Shown piece after piece: positions 1-7,948 of a stretch of DNA of 64,000 nucleotides (within the stretch, counting starts at the first letter, position 1; each line of letters starts with the position of its first letter). Origin of the DNA: Allomuricauda sp. M10 (GTDB lineage Bacteria > Bacteroidota > Bacteroidia > Flavobacteriales > Flavobacteriaceae). The position numbers and the translations under genes are program-made. The notes under the pieces are model-generated. The model saw only the letters and a list, made by a program, of their open reading frames with translations, ran no database searches and was not told the origin of the DNA. The stretch spans positions 62,001-126,000 of the forward strand of contig NZ_JAJGBN010000003.1 of assembly GCF_020782875.1 (NCBI RefSeq). Reading direction: 5' to 3'.

Positions 1-386
1 ACGATTCCCAAAACCAATTCCTCTTGGGTCGCTTTTCGGGTTTGGGTAACCGTGTCCCAAATGCCACCACCTGCCTTGGCAATTTCCAGATAGGACTTTC
101 CGGCATTTCTGAACGCATAATCCCGAGCGCGATTTCCTGCAAAGCAGATATGGGTGTGGGAGTCCACGAATCCGGGGAGACAAACAGTTTTTCCTTCTAT
201 GTGATGGATGTCGACTTCGTTCGATTTCAAGTCATCAAAAATGCCGATAGCCACAATTTTTCCTTCGGAAACCACAATGCCCCCGTTTTCAATTATCGGC
301 AATTGTTCGTCTTTTAATGCCCCTTTCAAGGGCAAACCTGTCATCGGCAATAATTGGGAAAAGGGTCCAATTAAAAGTGGTTTCAT
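1..386 (-). CDS. hutI: Imidazolonepropionase, N-terminal part (runs off the window)
   Basis: The reverse strand opens with ATG at 386 and reads 128 codons before the window edge, so only the N-terminal third is present. The product hydrolyses 4-imidazolone-5-propionate to formiminoglutamate, the third step of histidine degradation in the cytosol. The visible part has the amidohydrolase layout: a small beta-sandwich region, then the metal-binding FVDSHTH motif followed by CFAGNRARDY and AGGGI, which is characteristic of HutI rather than other amidohydrolases. The start codon lies one base after the stop of hutH, so the two are translated from one message. Identification is firm; completeness cannot be judged. 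Confidence 0.9.
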   Translation of the reverse strand, partial: MKPLLIGPFSQLLPMTGLPLKGALKDEQLPIIENGGIVVSEGKIVAIGIFDDLKSNEVDIHHIEGKTVCLPGFVDSHTHICFAGNRARDYAFRNAGKSYLEIAKAGGGIWDTVTQTRKATQEELVLGI

Positions 387-387
387 A

Positions 388-1965
388 CTAGTAGTTTTCA
401 AATGCTTCCATGTGGGGCGTGTTCCAGTGCAGGTTTTTTTCCTGCATTACATCCTCCACCAAATGAATAATGTCGTTGTTTTGGATGATTTCGATTCCTT
501 TCTCGATATCATCGGCAAATACCCTGTCGTGCTCAGCAAACGCCACTTTAGTCCTCAGGAAGGTGTGGATTTCGTCCAGAACGATCCCCGATTTTAAAGG
601 TTTTCGGTACTCGAAAGCTTGAGCAGCGGTCAAGAGTTCAATGGCCAATATTTTCTCCACGTTTTCAATGATTTGCAGGGCCTTTCGTCCGCTAATGGAG
701 CCCATACTCACATGGTCCTCTTGTCCTAATGAGGTAGGAATGCTATCGGCACTGGCAGGGAAACAAAGGCTCTTATTTTCACTGGCCAAGGCAGCCGTTG
801 TGTATTGCAGGATCATATAACCCGAATTGATCCCGGTGTCCTTCATCAACAATTTGGGAACACCTGGACTATTACCTTCCAATGCCAGATAAATGCGACG
901 GTCCGAAATATTTCCGATTTCCGATGCGGCCAAAGCGGCATAATCCAAAGCCATGGCCAAAGGCTGACCGTGAAAATTTCCTCCGCTGATGGTGAGTTCG
1001 TCATCAATGATAACAGGGTTGTCGGTCACGGAATTGAGTTCGATTTCCAATAATTCTTTTAGATGCAACCACGTATTTCTTGATGCTCCGTGTACTTGTG
1101 GAATGCAACGAAGGGAGTAGGGGTCCTGTACCCGTTCACAATCGATGTGGTCTTCCAATATTTCGGAACCTTGGAGCAAGGTGCGAATCCTACCCGCCAC
1201 ATGTTGGTTACCTTTAAAAGGACGGAGTTGGTGCAGTTCCTCGTAGAAAGGTTTCAAAGATCCCTGAAGCCCCTCGATCATCATGGTCCCGATAATGTCC
1301 GCATGTTTTAGGCAATGCTGTAGCTTATGAAGCACAAGCACCCCATGGGCCGCAATGAATTGTGTGCCGTTGATCAAGGCCAATCCTTCTTTGGGACCCA
1401 GATCCAAAGGTTGTAATCCGGTTTTTTGGAAAAGTTCTTGGGTTGAGATGGTCTTTCCTTCATATTCTACTTTACCTAAGCCGATCAAGGGGAGGAACAA
1501 ATGGGACAACGGCGCCAAATCACCCGAAGCGCCTACCGAACCCTGACTGGGAACCACGGGAATCGCATCATGTTCCACATGCCAAAGCATCCGTTGCAAA
1601 GTAGTTTCGGCAATGCCCGAAAAGCCTTTGGCAAGTGCATGGATCTTTAGGATCAGCATGATCTTGGCCAACTGGTTGGCAATGGGTGTGCCCACCCCCA
1701 CACTATGGCTCTGTAGTATATTGGATTGAAGGATTTTGGTGTCTTCCTTCGAAATTTTGGTGTTGCACAAGGGGCCAAAACCGGTGTTGATGCCATAGAC
1801 CGTATGGCCTTTTTCCACAATGCGTTGTACCCTTTGGTGACTGGTGTTGACTTTTTTGAGGCAGGTGTCGGATAAAATGCCTTTTACGGTACCGTTTGCC
1901 AGACCAAGGGCCAAACCTGTGGTCAAATGGTCTTCACCATATTGAAATGTCTTGATTTGCGACAT
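388..1965 (-). CDS. hutH: Histidine ammonia-lyase
   Basis: This 525-residue protein removes ammonia from L-histidine to give urocanate, the entry step of histidine catabolism. The MIO cofactor tripeptide Ala146-Ser147-Gly148 is intact within GSVGASGDLAPLSH, and YGINTGFGPL near residue 57 is the usual N-terminal active-site loop. Length is slightly above the family norm of about 510. The ATG at 1965 gives the expected N-terminus. It is the first gene of a leftward hut unit with hutI directly behind it and is divergent from a LysR regulator 75 bp away, which makes that regulator the likely controller. Confidence 0.97.
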   Translation of the reverse strand: MSQIKTFQYGEDHLTTGLALGLANGTVKGILSDTCLKKVNTSHQRVQRIVEKGHTVYGINTGFGPLCNTKISKEDTKILQSNILQSHSVGVGTPIANQLAKIMLILKIHALAKGFSGIAETTLQRMLWHVEHDAIPVVPSQGSVGASGDLAPLSHLFLPLIGLGKVEYEGKTISTQELFQKTGLQPLDLGPKEGLALINGTQFIAAHGVLVLHKLQHCLKHADIIGTMMIEGLQGSLKPFYEELHQLRPFKGNQHVAGRIRTLLQGSEILEDHIDCERVQDPYSLRCIPQVHGASRNTWLHLKELLEIELNSVTDNPVIIDDELTISGGNFHGQPLAMALDYAALAASEIGNISDRRIYLALEGNSPGVPKLLMKDTGINSGYMILQYTTAALASENKSLCFPASADSIPTSLGQEDHVSMGSISGRKALQIIENVEKILAIELLTAAQAFEYRKPLKSGIVLDEIHTFLRTKVAFAEHDRVFADDIEKGIEIIQNNDIIHLVEDVMQEKNLHWNTPHMEAFENY

Positions 1966-1981
1966 GGGCTATCTTTTGATA

Positions 1982-2051
1982 TAAAATTAGCACTTGCATA
2001 TGATAATTACCAATACTTATTTTTGTATTATTTAATAAGTATGAATTATCA
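1982..2051. promoter_or_regulatory. Divergent hutH/LysR promoter region with nested dyads
   Basis: Two perfect inverted repeats are nested here: TGATAATT (2001-2008) with AATTATCA (2044-2051), and ATACTTATT (2013-2021) with AATAAGTAT (2034-2042). The inner right arm covers the LysR start codon. Rightward, TATTTTTG (2018-2025) matches the Bacteroidota -7 box TAnnTTTG, with TTG (1994-1996) 21 bp upstream. Leftward, TAATTTTA (1982-1989, read on the minus strand) lies 21 bp from TTG (2011-2013). A regulator bound to the dyads would cover both promoters. The repeats are seen directly; the operator role is inferred. Confidence 0.5.
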
Positions 2052-2928
2052 AATAGAACTCCGACATTTCATCTACTTTTTGGCTGTAGCTGAAGAATTG
2101 CACTATAGAAAAGCTGCAGAAAAGCTCTTCATTTCTCAGCCAGGATTGAGTACCCAAATCAAGCAGATGGAAGAAATCTTGGAAACCCAACTATTTGTTA
2201 GGGACAAAAAGAAGGTGCGTTTGACCCCGGCAGGGGAATTTCTAAAAAAGGAAGTGGAATTCATCCTAAATCATCTGGATCAGACCAAAAAGCAATTGAA
2301 ACTTATCGGGCACGGCCACATGGGCGAGGTACGGATCGGATTTTTGGGTTCGGCCATGCAGAACGTGGTTCCTGAACTTTTGGTGGGATTGAAGGAAAAA
2401 TACCCCTCGGTGCACACAACTTTGGAAGAATTGTCTAACCGGGCTCAGATCAATGCCATCCTTTCTGATCGGTTGGATCTGGGATTTGTGCGGATGTCGC
2501 GCGTGCCCAAAGGTTTGGAAGTAAAACCTGTTTTTGAAGATACTTTTTCATTGGTGTTGCCCCAAGACCATCCTATTGATGTGATGAACTTTAAGAGCAT
2601 TGATCAGTTGGTCCATGAGGATTTTATCCTTTTCTCCCAAGATTACAGCCCTGAGTATTACGATACGGTATTGAGCATTTGTGAGGACAGTGGTTTTGTG
2701 CCGAAAGTGTCCCATAAATCGGTTCATGCGCAAACCATTTTCAAGTTGGTGGAGAACAAATTGGGTATTGCGATTGTTCCGACCACATTACAACATGGGT
2801 TTCAGATGGAGGTGAAGTTCATCGAGATGAAACAGATCAGGCAAAGAGCGGTATTGTCAATGGTATGGAAAGCTGACAATCGCAATCCGGCATTAAAAAA
2901 CTGTATGGATTTACTCTTGAAATTATGA
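2041..2928 (+). CDS. LysR-family transcriptional regulator, probable hut regulator
   Basis: The product has 295 residues when started at ATG 2041, giving the classic LysR N-terminus (winged helix-turn-helix about residues 5-65, with FISQPGLSTQIKQME in the recognition region). The rest is a LysR substrate-binding domain that senses a small effector. A longer in-frame reading from 1927 exists but runs back through hutH and adds no family sequence, so it is rejected. The gene diverges from hutH, and LysR proteins usually regulate the divergent neighbour, so control of histidine breakdown is the best guess. The effector is unknown. The start codon sits inside a dyad that may serve for autoregulation. 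Confidence 0.9.
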   Translation: MNYQIELRHFIYFLAVAEELHYRKAAEKLFISQPGLSTQIKQMEEILETQLFVRDKKKVRLTPAGEFLKKEVEFILNHLDQTKKQLKLIGHGHMGEVRIGFLGSAMQNVVPELLVGLKEKYPSVHTTLEELSNRAQINAILSDRLDLGFVRMSRVPKGLEVKPVFEDTFSLVLPQDHPIDVMNFKSIDQLVHEDFILFSQDYSPEYYDTVLSICEDSGFVPKVSHKSVHAQTIFKLVENKLGIAIVPTTLQHGFQMEVKFIEMKQIRQRAVLSMVWKADNRNPALKNCMDLLLKL

Positions 2929-2946
2929 CGACATGTTTTTGGGGCC

Positions 2947-2954
2947 TACCTTTG
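2947..2954 (+). promoter_or_regulatory. Possible -7 box for the nitroreductase gene
   Basis: TACCTTTG is an exact match to TAnnTTTG, placed 22 bp before the nitroreductase start. No convincing TTG element is seen at the usual distance upstream, so this is a weak call. Confidence 0.3.
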
Positions 2955-2976
2955 GGATTCAACTTAAATACTTATC

Positions 2977-3531
2977 ATGATTTTTGATCTTATTGCGAAA
3001 AGAAGGAGCATTTTTCCTGTTCAATACAACGATAAACCTATTTCCAAAGAAACATTGGAAAAAATTGTGGAGGCTGCCAATTGGGCCCCGACCCATAAGA
3101 AAACGGAGCCTTGGCGTTTCAAGGTGCTAACAGGAAAGAAAAAGGATGAGATGGGAGCCTTCCTTTCACAAAAATACCAAGCTGTTGACCCTAAACCAAA
3201 ACAGGTCACTATTAAAAAACTGGAGGACAATGCGGTTCGTTCCGCTGCTGCCATTGCCATTTGTATGCAACGCGACCCTATGGAAAGTCTACCCGAATGG
3301 GAGGAGATTGCGGCCGTTGCCATGGCTGTACAGAATATGTGGTTGTGCTGTACCGAACTGGGCATAGGCTGTTATTGGGCATCACCGGGACTGATCAAAT
3401 TCATGGGTGAATTCTTTGACCTTAACGAAGGTGAAAAATGTCTTGGGTTCCTTTACATGGGTTATTATGATGGTGAAGTGGAACCATCTAGCCGTACGCC
3501 CATTGCTGAAAAAGTAGAGTGGTTGGACTAG
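2977..3531 (+). CDS. Nitroreductase family flavoprotein
   Basis: This 184-residue protein has the compact nitroreductase fold. The N-terminal RRS motif (residues 9-11) and the WAPTHKKTEPWRF stretch near residue 37 are the FMN phosphate and isoalloxazine contact regions, closest to the YdjA/TdsD-like small nitroreductases. Such enzymes use NAD(P)H to reduce nitroaromatics, quinones or other electrophiles; the natural substrate cannot be told from sequence. It stands alone, transcribed rightward. Its TAG stop is interleaved with that of the facing DUF456 gene, both stops lying in one CTAG palindrome. Confidence 0.85.
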   Translation: MIFDLIAKRRSIFPVQYNDKPISKETLEKIVEAANWAPTHKKTEPWRFKVLTGKKKDEMGAFLSQKYQAVDPKPKQVTIKKLEDNAVRSAAAIAICMQRDPMESLPEWEEIAAVAMAVQNMWLCCTELGIGCYWASPGLIKFMGEFFDLNEGEKCLGFLYMGYYDGEVEPSSRTPIAEKVEWLD

Positions 3532-4040
3532 CTAAAGGTAAAAAGTTCTCCTGCGTATTTCACGGCAATGTAGACGTAGAAAATGGCATACATGACGGTC
3601 AACACGAGTTTCATAAAGGTGCCCGTCAAAAAGCCCAAAAAAGAACCAAAAGCCGCCTTCAGGGCGGTTTTTTGATTGGCCTTGTTCAACAATTCGCCTA
3701 CCAAAGCACCAATAAAGGGCCAGATAATGATTCCGAAGGGACCGAATACAGGAACAAAAATGGCCACTAACAACCCAATGATCGTACCCCACATGCCTGC
3801 TTTGGTGCCCCCAAAGCGTTTGGTGCCCATTGCCGGGATCACATAATCCAAAATGGTTATGGTCAAGGCTATGACCAGCGTGATGCCGAGTACCCACCAA
3901 TTATCGGGGACGGCTTTGGTCAAATAGAGGAGGAGCAGTCCAACCCAACTAATGGGTGGTCCGGGCAATACGGGCAGAAAGCTACCCAAAATGCCGACCA
4001 GCATCAACAGAAATCCCAAAATCAACAAGGCAATGTCCAT
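3528..4040 (-). CDS. DUF456 membrane protein
   Basis: This 170-residue, almost wholly hydrophobic protein has about five membrane segments and glycine- and proline-rich turns (FLPVLPGPP near residue 22, FGGTKAGMWGTIIG in the middle), the pattern of the DUF456 family. Function is unknown. It converges on the nitroreductase, and the two stop codons share bases. Upstream, read on the minus strand, TACATTTG (4061-4068) with TTG (4087-4089) 18 bp further up makes a plausible promoter. Confidence 0.8.
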   Translation of the reverse strand: MDIALLILGFLLMLVGILGSFLPVLPGPPISWVGLLLLYLTKAVPDNWWVLGITLVIALTITILDYVIPAMGTKRFGGTKAGMWGTIIGLLVAIFVPVFGPFGIIIWPFIGALVGELLNKANQKTALKAAFGSFLGFLTGTFMKLVLTVMYAIFYVYIAVKYAGELFTFS

Positions 4041-4060
4041 GGCTTTCTTTTCCTGTTAGA

Positions 4061-4089
4061 CAAATGTAGCCCACAAATGTTACAAACAA
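4061..4089 (-). promoter_or_regulatory. Probable promoter of the DUF456 gene
   Basis: On the minus strand TACATTTG (4061-4068) matches the Bacteroidota -7 box exactly, and TTG (4087-4089) is placed 18 bp upstream as the -33 element. The start codon follows 20 bp downstream. Confidence 0.45.
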
Positions 4090-4153
4090 GTGAAATTAAA
4101 ACCCTTCACTTTCAAATTTCGTAAGTAGATTTGAAGAAGATAGCCCAAAGGTT

Positions 4154-4594
4154 TTGAAAACGACAAAAACATATCGGAAATCAAGGTTTGCACAGGTAGG
4201 ATGCGCTTTACTTTGCACTTTCTATGCCATTGGACTTTTTAACGGTCTGGTGTTGGAAGGATTGCATGAGGTGTCCCACTTCATGGGGCCAAAGACGCAC
4301 CACCATAGTTTTTTTGCCGAACAGGAAGAAGTTGATTATTCATCCTTGGAAGCCATGGTCGGGCACTCCCACGAGGCATTGGAGGCCTTGAAAGAGTTGT
4401 TGAATACCAATCAGCAGGACGAGCAGGAATCTAATAACACCATTAGTTTTAAGTTTGATAAACATTTTGTTGAAACACAGGATATTGTATTTGAGCATAT
4501 ACTTTCCACGAATACCAAAACCCATTGGGTGTACCACAACACAACTTCTGTTGGGTATGAAGGTGTGACCACACCGCCTCCCCGACACTGCTGA
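4154..4594 (+). CDS. Small His-rich membrane or secreted protein, partner of a TonB receptor
   Basis: No in-frame ATG precedes the conserved part, so a TTG at 4154 is taken as start, giving 146 residues. A basic N-terminus is followed by one hydrophobic segment (about residues 13-35). After it come His clusters (LHEVSHFMG, THHH, GHSH) and a C-terminal TPPPRHC. The layout resembles small His/Cys/Pro-rich proteins often found beside metal-related TonB receptors in this phylum, but I cannot name the family with certainty. The TonB receptor starts 186 bp downstream. A TAGATTTG -7-like box at 4126-4133 precedes it. A role in handling a metal ion at the envelope is inferred. Confidence 0.6.
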   Translation: MKTTKTYRKSRFAQVGCALLCTFYAIGLFNGLVLEGLHEVSHFMGPKTHHHSFFAEQEEVDYSSLEAMVGHSHEALEALKELLNTNQQDEQESNNTISFKFDKHFVETQDIVFEHILSTNTKTHWVYHNTTSVGYEGVTTPPPRHC

Positions 4595-4617
4595 AATTAA
4601 GCTTAGCGGATTTACTA

Positions 4618-4735
4618 GTAGCGTTACAAAACCGTCACCCTGAACTTGTTTCGGTGTCACATTACGAAAAAGAATATTGGTTGTGAGATGCTGAAACTTG
4701 TTCAGCATGACATTCAAATGAACTTTTCTGACGCG
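4618..4735. repeat. Dispersed palindromic repeat, degenerate copy
   Basis: The stretch holds two facing copies of a short repeat: CACCCTGAACTTGTTTCGGT on the left, and GATGCTGAAACTTGTTCAGC on the right. Units of this kind (CTGAACTTGTTTCAG and its complement) are common between genes in flavobacterial genomes. It fills the gap between the His-rich gene and the TonB receptor and could fold into a hairpin in the transcript. Confidence 0.6.
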
Positions 4736-4780
4736 CTAGACAGATAATAGTTTTTACAAATCAATTTTAAAGACAACGAC

Positions 4781-7009
4781 ATGAAATATTTTATGGCGGC
4801 TCTGTCCATGCTTTGCATGGGCACAATTGCTGCGCAAAATTTAAAAGGACAAGTGGTCGACGAAGCTGATTCTGCATTGGAGGATGTGGGCATTTTCAAC
4901 AAGACCAACGGCCAACATAGCCATTCTGACGGTACGGGACATTTTGTTTTGGACCAGACATTAGTAACCGATACCCTTTATTTTTCACGACTGGGATTTG
5001 AGACCCTCACCAAGGTGATCGCCCTATCGGATTTAAATAACCCAGTGACCATTGTGCTCAAGGAAGGTTCCATTTCTTTAGATCAAGTGGTGCTGGTGGC
5101 CAAAGTGGATGCCCTGAGCAGGGTAGTGGATGTGGACGTGAAGACCAATCCCGTGAAATCATCACAGGAAATCCTGAGAAAAGTTCCTGGATTGATCATT
5201 GGCCAACACGCAGGGGGAGGAAAGGCTGAACAGCTCTTTTTACGCGGTTTTGACGTGGACCACGGTACCGATGTGGCCATCAGCGTGGATGGGATGCCGG
5301 TGAACATGGCCTCCCATGCCCATGGGCAAGGTTATGCCGATCTCCATTTTGTGATTCCGGAGACCATCGAAAATGTAAACTTCGGCAAAGGACCGTATTA
5401 CATGGAACAAGGTGACTTCAACACGGCAGGGTATGTGGACCTCCAATTGCGGAAGCGTTTGGACAAAAGTATGCTTTCCACAGAAGTCGGCCAGTTTAAT
5501 ACCCGAAGGTTTATGGGGATGTTCAATGTGTTGGACCAAGGGAACAGCACGGCCTATTTGGCTTCGGAACTGTACTTGACCGATGGTGCTTTCGATTCGC
5601 CACAGAATTTTAATCGTCTCAATATCATGGGTCGGTACCGATATGCCTTGCCCGGTAATCAGGAGTTGCTGTTGACCGCATCACATTTTTCCAGCAAGTG
5701 GGATGCATCAGGGCAGATTCCTCAAAGAGCCATTGACCAAGGACTGATAGGTCGTTTTGGCGCCATTGATGATACCGAAGGGGGCCAAACGAGCAGGACC
5801 AACTTTGTATTGGATCATAACAAGAACTTGGGAACGGGTAAATCGCTCCATACCATGGCCTTTGTGTCCCATTATGATTTTGAACTCTATTCCAACTTCA
5901 CCTTTTTCTTGGAAGATCCTGTAAATGGAGATCAGATCAGGCAAAAGGAAAATCGGATTCTGATGGGTGCAAAAACCGTGTTCCAAGATGATTCGGCCCA
6001 ATTGGGGGAACTCCGTTTTAAGTACAATGCAGGCATCGGTTTTCGATATGATAACGTGGATGATATGGAACTCTCGCATACCAGAAACCGACAGGAACTT
6101 TTAGAGCGATTGGCCTATGGCGATGTGGATGAGGTGAATACCTACGGCTTTGCAGGGGCAGTCTTCAAATCAGGAAAGTTCACTTTGGAACCTGCGGTTC
6201 GGTTGGATTATTTCAAGTTCGATTATTTGAATAAACTCAGTTCGGTTTATGATAACCAGAGTGATGAGAAAGTGGCCTTCAGCCCTAAGTTCAATACCAT
6301 TTTCAGTCCAACGGCAAACACCCAGATTTTCTTGAAAACGGGAATAGGGTTCCATTCCAATGATGCCAGGGTGGTAGTGGCCAACAATGGGAAGGATATC
6401 CTGCCTGCGGCTTATGGGGTCGATTTGGGTGCCATTATCAGACCAGTGGACAAATTGGTCTTGAACGCTACCTTGTGGAGCTTGTTCCTGGATCAGGAAT
6501 TTGTATACGTGGGTGATGCAGGTGTAGTGGAACCCAGCGGCAAAACCAGACGATTAGGTATTGAGGTGGGGGCCAGGTACCAACCCTCGGATTGGATATA
6601 CCTGTACACGGACGCTAATTTCACCCAAGGTCGCAGTACCGAAGAGGCAAAAGGTGAGGATTATATTCCATTGGCTCCAGATTTTACTATGGTGGGTGGT
6701 GTTACGCTCGGGAACAACAATGAAGGGTTTTCAGGTGGAATCAGCTATCGGTATGTGGATGACAGGCCTGCGAATGAGGACAATTCCATCGTAGCGGAAG
6801 GGTATTTTGTTACCGATGCCACCTTGAATTATAGTCTCAAGAATTGGACGTTTGGTTTGATTGTGGAGAATCTATTCGACACGGAATGGAACGAAACCCA
6901 ATTTGCTACGGAAAGCCGTCTATTTAATGAACCGACGGCTGTGGAGGAAATCCATTTTACACCGGGAACGCCATTTTATTTAAGAGGAAAGGTTACGGTT
7001 ACTTTTTAA
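4781..7009 (+). CDS. TonB-dependent outer-membrane receptor
   Basis: This 742-residue protein begins with a signal peptide (to about residue 18). A carboxypeptidase-D regulatory-like domain follows (about 20-95), then a plug domain (about 110-230, with LRGFDVDHGTDVAISVDGMP) and a 22-strand-type barrel ending in the aromatic VTVTF. Such receptors import a ligand across the outer membrane using TonB energy. The His-rich segment HSHSDGTGHF near residue 46, SHAHGQGYADLH in the plug, and the His-rich neighbour upstream suggest a metal ligand. This is inference; the ligand cannot be read directly. Confidence 0.93.
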   Translation: MKYFMAALSMLCMGTIAAQNLKGQVVDEADSALEDVGIFNKTNGQHSHSDGTGHFVLDQTLVTDTLYFSRLGFETLTKVIALSDLNNPVTIVLKEGSISLDQVVLVAKVDALSRVVDVDVKTNPVKSSQEILRKVPGLIIGQHAGGGKAEQLFLRGFDVDHGTDVAISVDGMPVNMASHAHGQGYADLHFVIPETIENVNFGKGPYYMEQGDFNTAGYVDLQLRKRLDKSMLSTEVGQFNTRRFMGMFNVLDQGNSTAYLASELYLTDGAFDSPQNFNRLNIMGRYRYALPGNQELLLTASHFSSKWDASGQIPQRAIDQGLIGRFGAIDDTEGGQTSRTNFVLDHNKNLGTGKSLHTMAFVSHYDFELYSNFTFFLEDPVNGDQIRQKENRILMGAKTVFQDDSAQLGELRFKYNAGIGFRYDNVDDMELSHTRNRQELLERLAYGDVDEVNTYGFAGAVFKSGKFTLEPAVRLDYFKFDYLNKLSSVYDNQSDEKVAFSPKFNTIFSPTANTQIFLKTGIGFHSNDARVVVANNGKDILPAAYGVDLGAIIRPVDKLVLNATLWSLFLDQEFVYVGDAGVVEPSGKTRRLGIEVGARYQPSDWIYLYTDANFTQGRSTEEAKGEDYIPLAPDFTMVGGVTLGNNNEGFSGGISYRYVDDRPANEDNSIVAEGYFVTDATLNYSLKNWTFGLIVENLFDTEWNETQFATESRLFNEPTAVEEIHFTPGTPFYLRGKVTVTF

Positions 7010-7585
7010 ATAATGTCATTCGAGTGATTTTTCTTTGCAAAAATCGTATCGAGAACCAGAATTTCAAACCCAAAGCCGGTTAGCTACGCTGAATCTTCGA
7101 TTTCTCGATGCAAAATTCCTTCGGAATTTCACTCGAAATGATGGTTTTGACAATTGTCACATCGAGCGCAGTCGAGATGCTTTGGTATTTTGTTTTTGAA
7201 TGAGGTCTCGACTGCGCTCGACCTGACATCATGGTTAAAACATGTTGATTATCAGTGAAAAGTAGAATTTAAGTTAAACAATTATCCGCTAGAAAACCAC
7301 ACAGATAGATTTTTTATTCACTTTTTAACTAAAAAATTAGTTTAAACTAAATATTTAGTTATATTAGCAATGTCATTTCGAACCGAGTGCAGGGAGTGTG
7401 AGAAATCTAAAGGCTTTTTTTTGAAAATTCTTATAGATATAATACTCCAGCTTTTCGAATTGACAGACTAAGCGCAGTCGAAGTCAAGATGAGAAATCTC
7501 AACTTGATACCTAGAGTTTGCGCATTGTATACGAACGAACAAATGGATTCCCGATTTCTCGGGAATGACAAATAAAACGCATCAA
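7010..7585. repeat. Repeat-rich intergenic stretch without a gene
   Basis: No gene is seen in these 576 bp. There are at least three palindromic dispersed repeats. The first, at 7013-7140, has facing arms around TCATTCGAGTGA and TCACTCGAAATGA. The second is a perfect 16-bp inverted repeat, TCGAGCGCAGTCGAGA (7162-7177) with TCTCGACTGCGCTCGA (7206-7221). The third is a decayed copy at about 7371-7570, starting TGTCATTTCGAACC and ending GGGAATGACA. Between the second and third lie two tandem operator-like palindromes (7327-7360). The first two copies may act as 3' hairpins for the TonB receptor message. Confidence 0.7.
7327..7360. promoter_or_regulatory. Tandem palindromes, candidate BlaI-type operator
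   Basis: AACTAA-N4-TTAGTT occurs twice in tandem, at 7327-7342 and 7345-7360, with centres 18 bp apart. The second copy is a perfect 16-bp palindrome. BlaI/MecI repressors bind paired palindromes of this size. The next gene is a blaI homologue at 7586, and a decayed repeat fills the roughly 225 bp between. Operator function is inferred from form and position. Confidence 0.5.
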
Positions 7586-7948
7586 ATGAAACAGCTCACC
7601 AAAGCAGAAGAAGAGGTTATGCAATTGCTCTGGACCTTACAAAAGGCCAATGTAGCTTCCCTATTGGACGAATTGCCGGAACCCAAACCGGCATATAATA
7701 CCGTTTCTACCATTGTTCGGATTTTGGAGGACAAAGGCTTTGTGTCCCATGAAAAAGTAGGGAAGGGGCATGTATATTTTCCTTTGATGAAAAAGGAAGA
7801 GTACAGCAACCAACGGCTCAATACCTTGGTCGATGGATATTTTCAAGGTTCGTTCAAAAGCATGGTGTCCTTTTTTATGAAGAAGAACGACATCAGCCTA
7901 AAAGAACTGGAAGAAATCATGAAAAACATTAAAGAAGAGGAAAAATGA
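7586..7948 (+). CDS. BlaI/MecI-type transcriptional repressor
   Basis: The product has 120 residues if started at ATG 7586 (MKQLTKAEEEVMQLLW), which matches the family N-terminus. An earlier ATG at 7565 lies in the tail of a dispersed repeat and is rejected. The winged helix (residues about 1-75, with AYNTVSTIVRILEDKGFV) is followed by a helical dimerisation tail. BlaI proteins repress until a partner membrane protease inactivates them. The partner gene overlaps this one by 4 bp, so they are co-translated. The tandem palindromes at 7327-7360 are the likely operator. Confidence 0.92.
   Translation: MKQLTKAEEEVMQLLWTLQKANVASLLDELPEPKPAYNTVSTIVRILEDKGFVSHEKVGKGHVYFPLMKKEEYSNQRLNTLVDGYFQGSFKSMVSFFMKKNDISLKELEEIMKNIKEEEK

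Noticed and set aside
1927..2040. N-terminal extension of the LysR gene from 1927
   Set aside because: It overlaps hutH on the other strand and adds residues with no LysR similarity; ATG 2041 gives the standard N-terminus.
7148..7159. A third perfect copy of TGACAATTGTCA
   Set aside because: No TAnnTTTG/A lies 23 nt away on either side (TGGTATTT to the right, CCGAAGGA to the left) and it sits inside dispersed-repeat sequence. I treat it as a chance match and as a useful negative example.
7565..7585. ATG at 7565 as the blaI start
   Set aside because: It lies in the end of a dispersed repeat (GGGAATGACA); the family N-terminus begins at ATG 7586.
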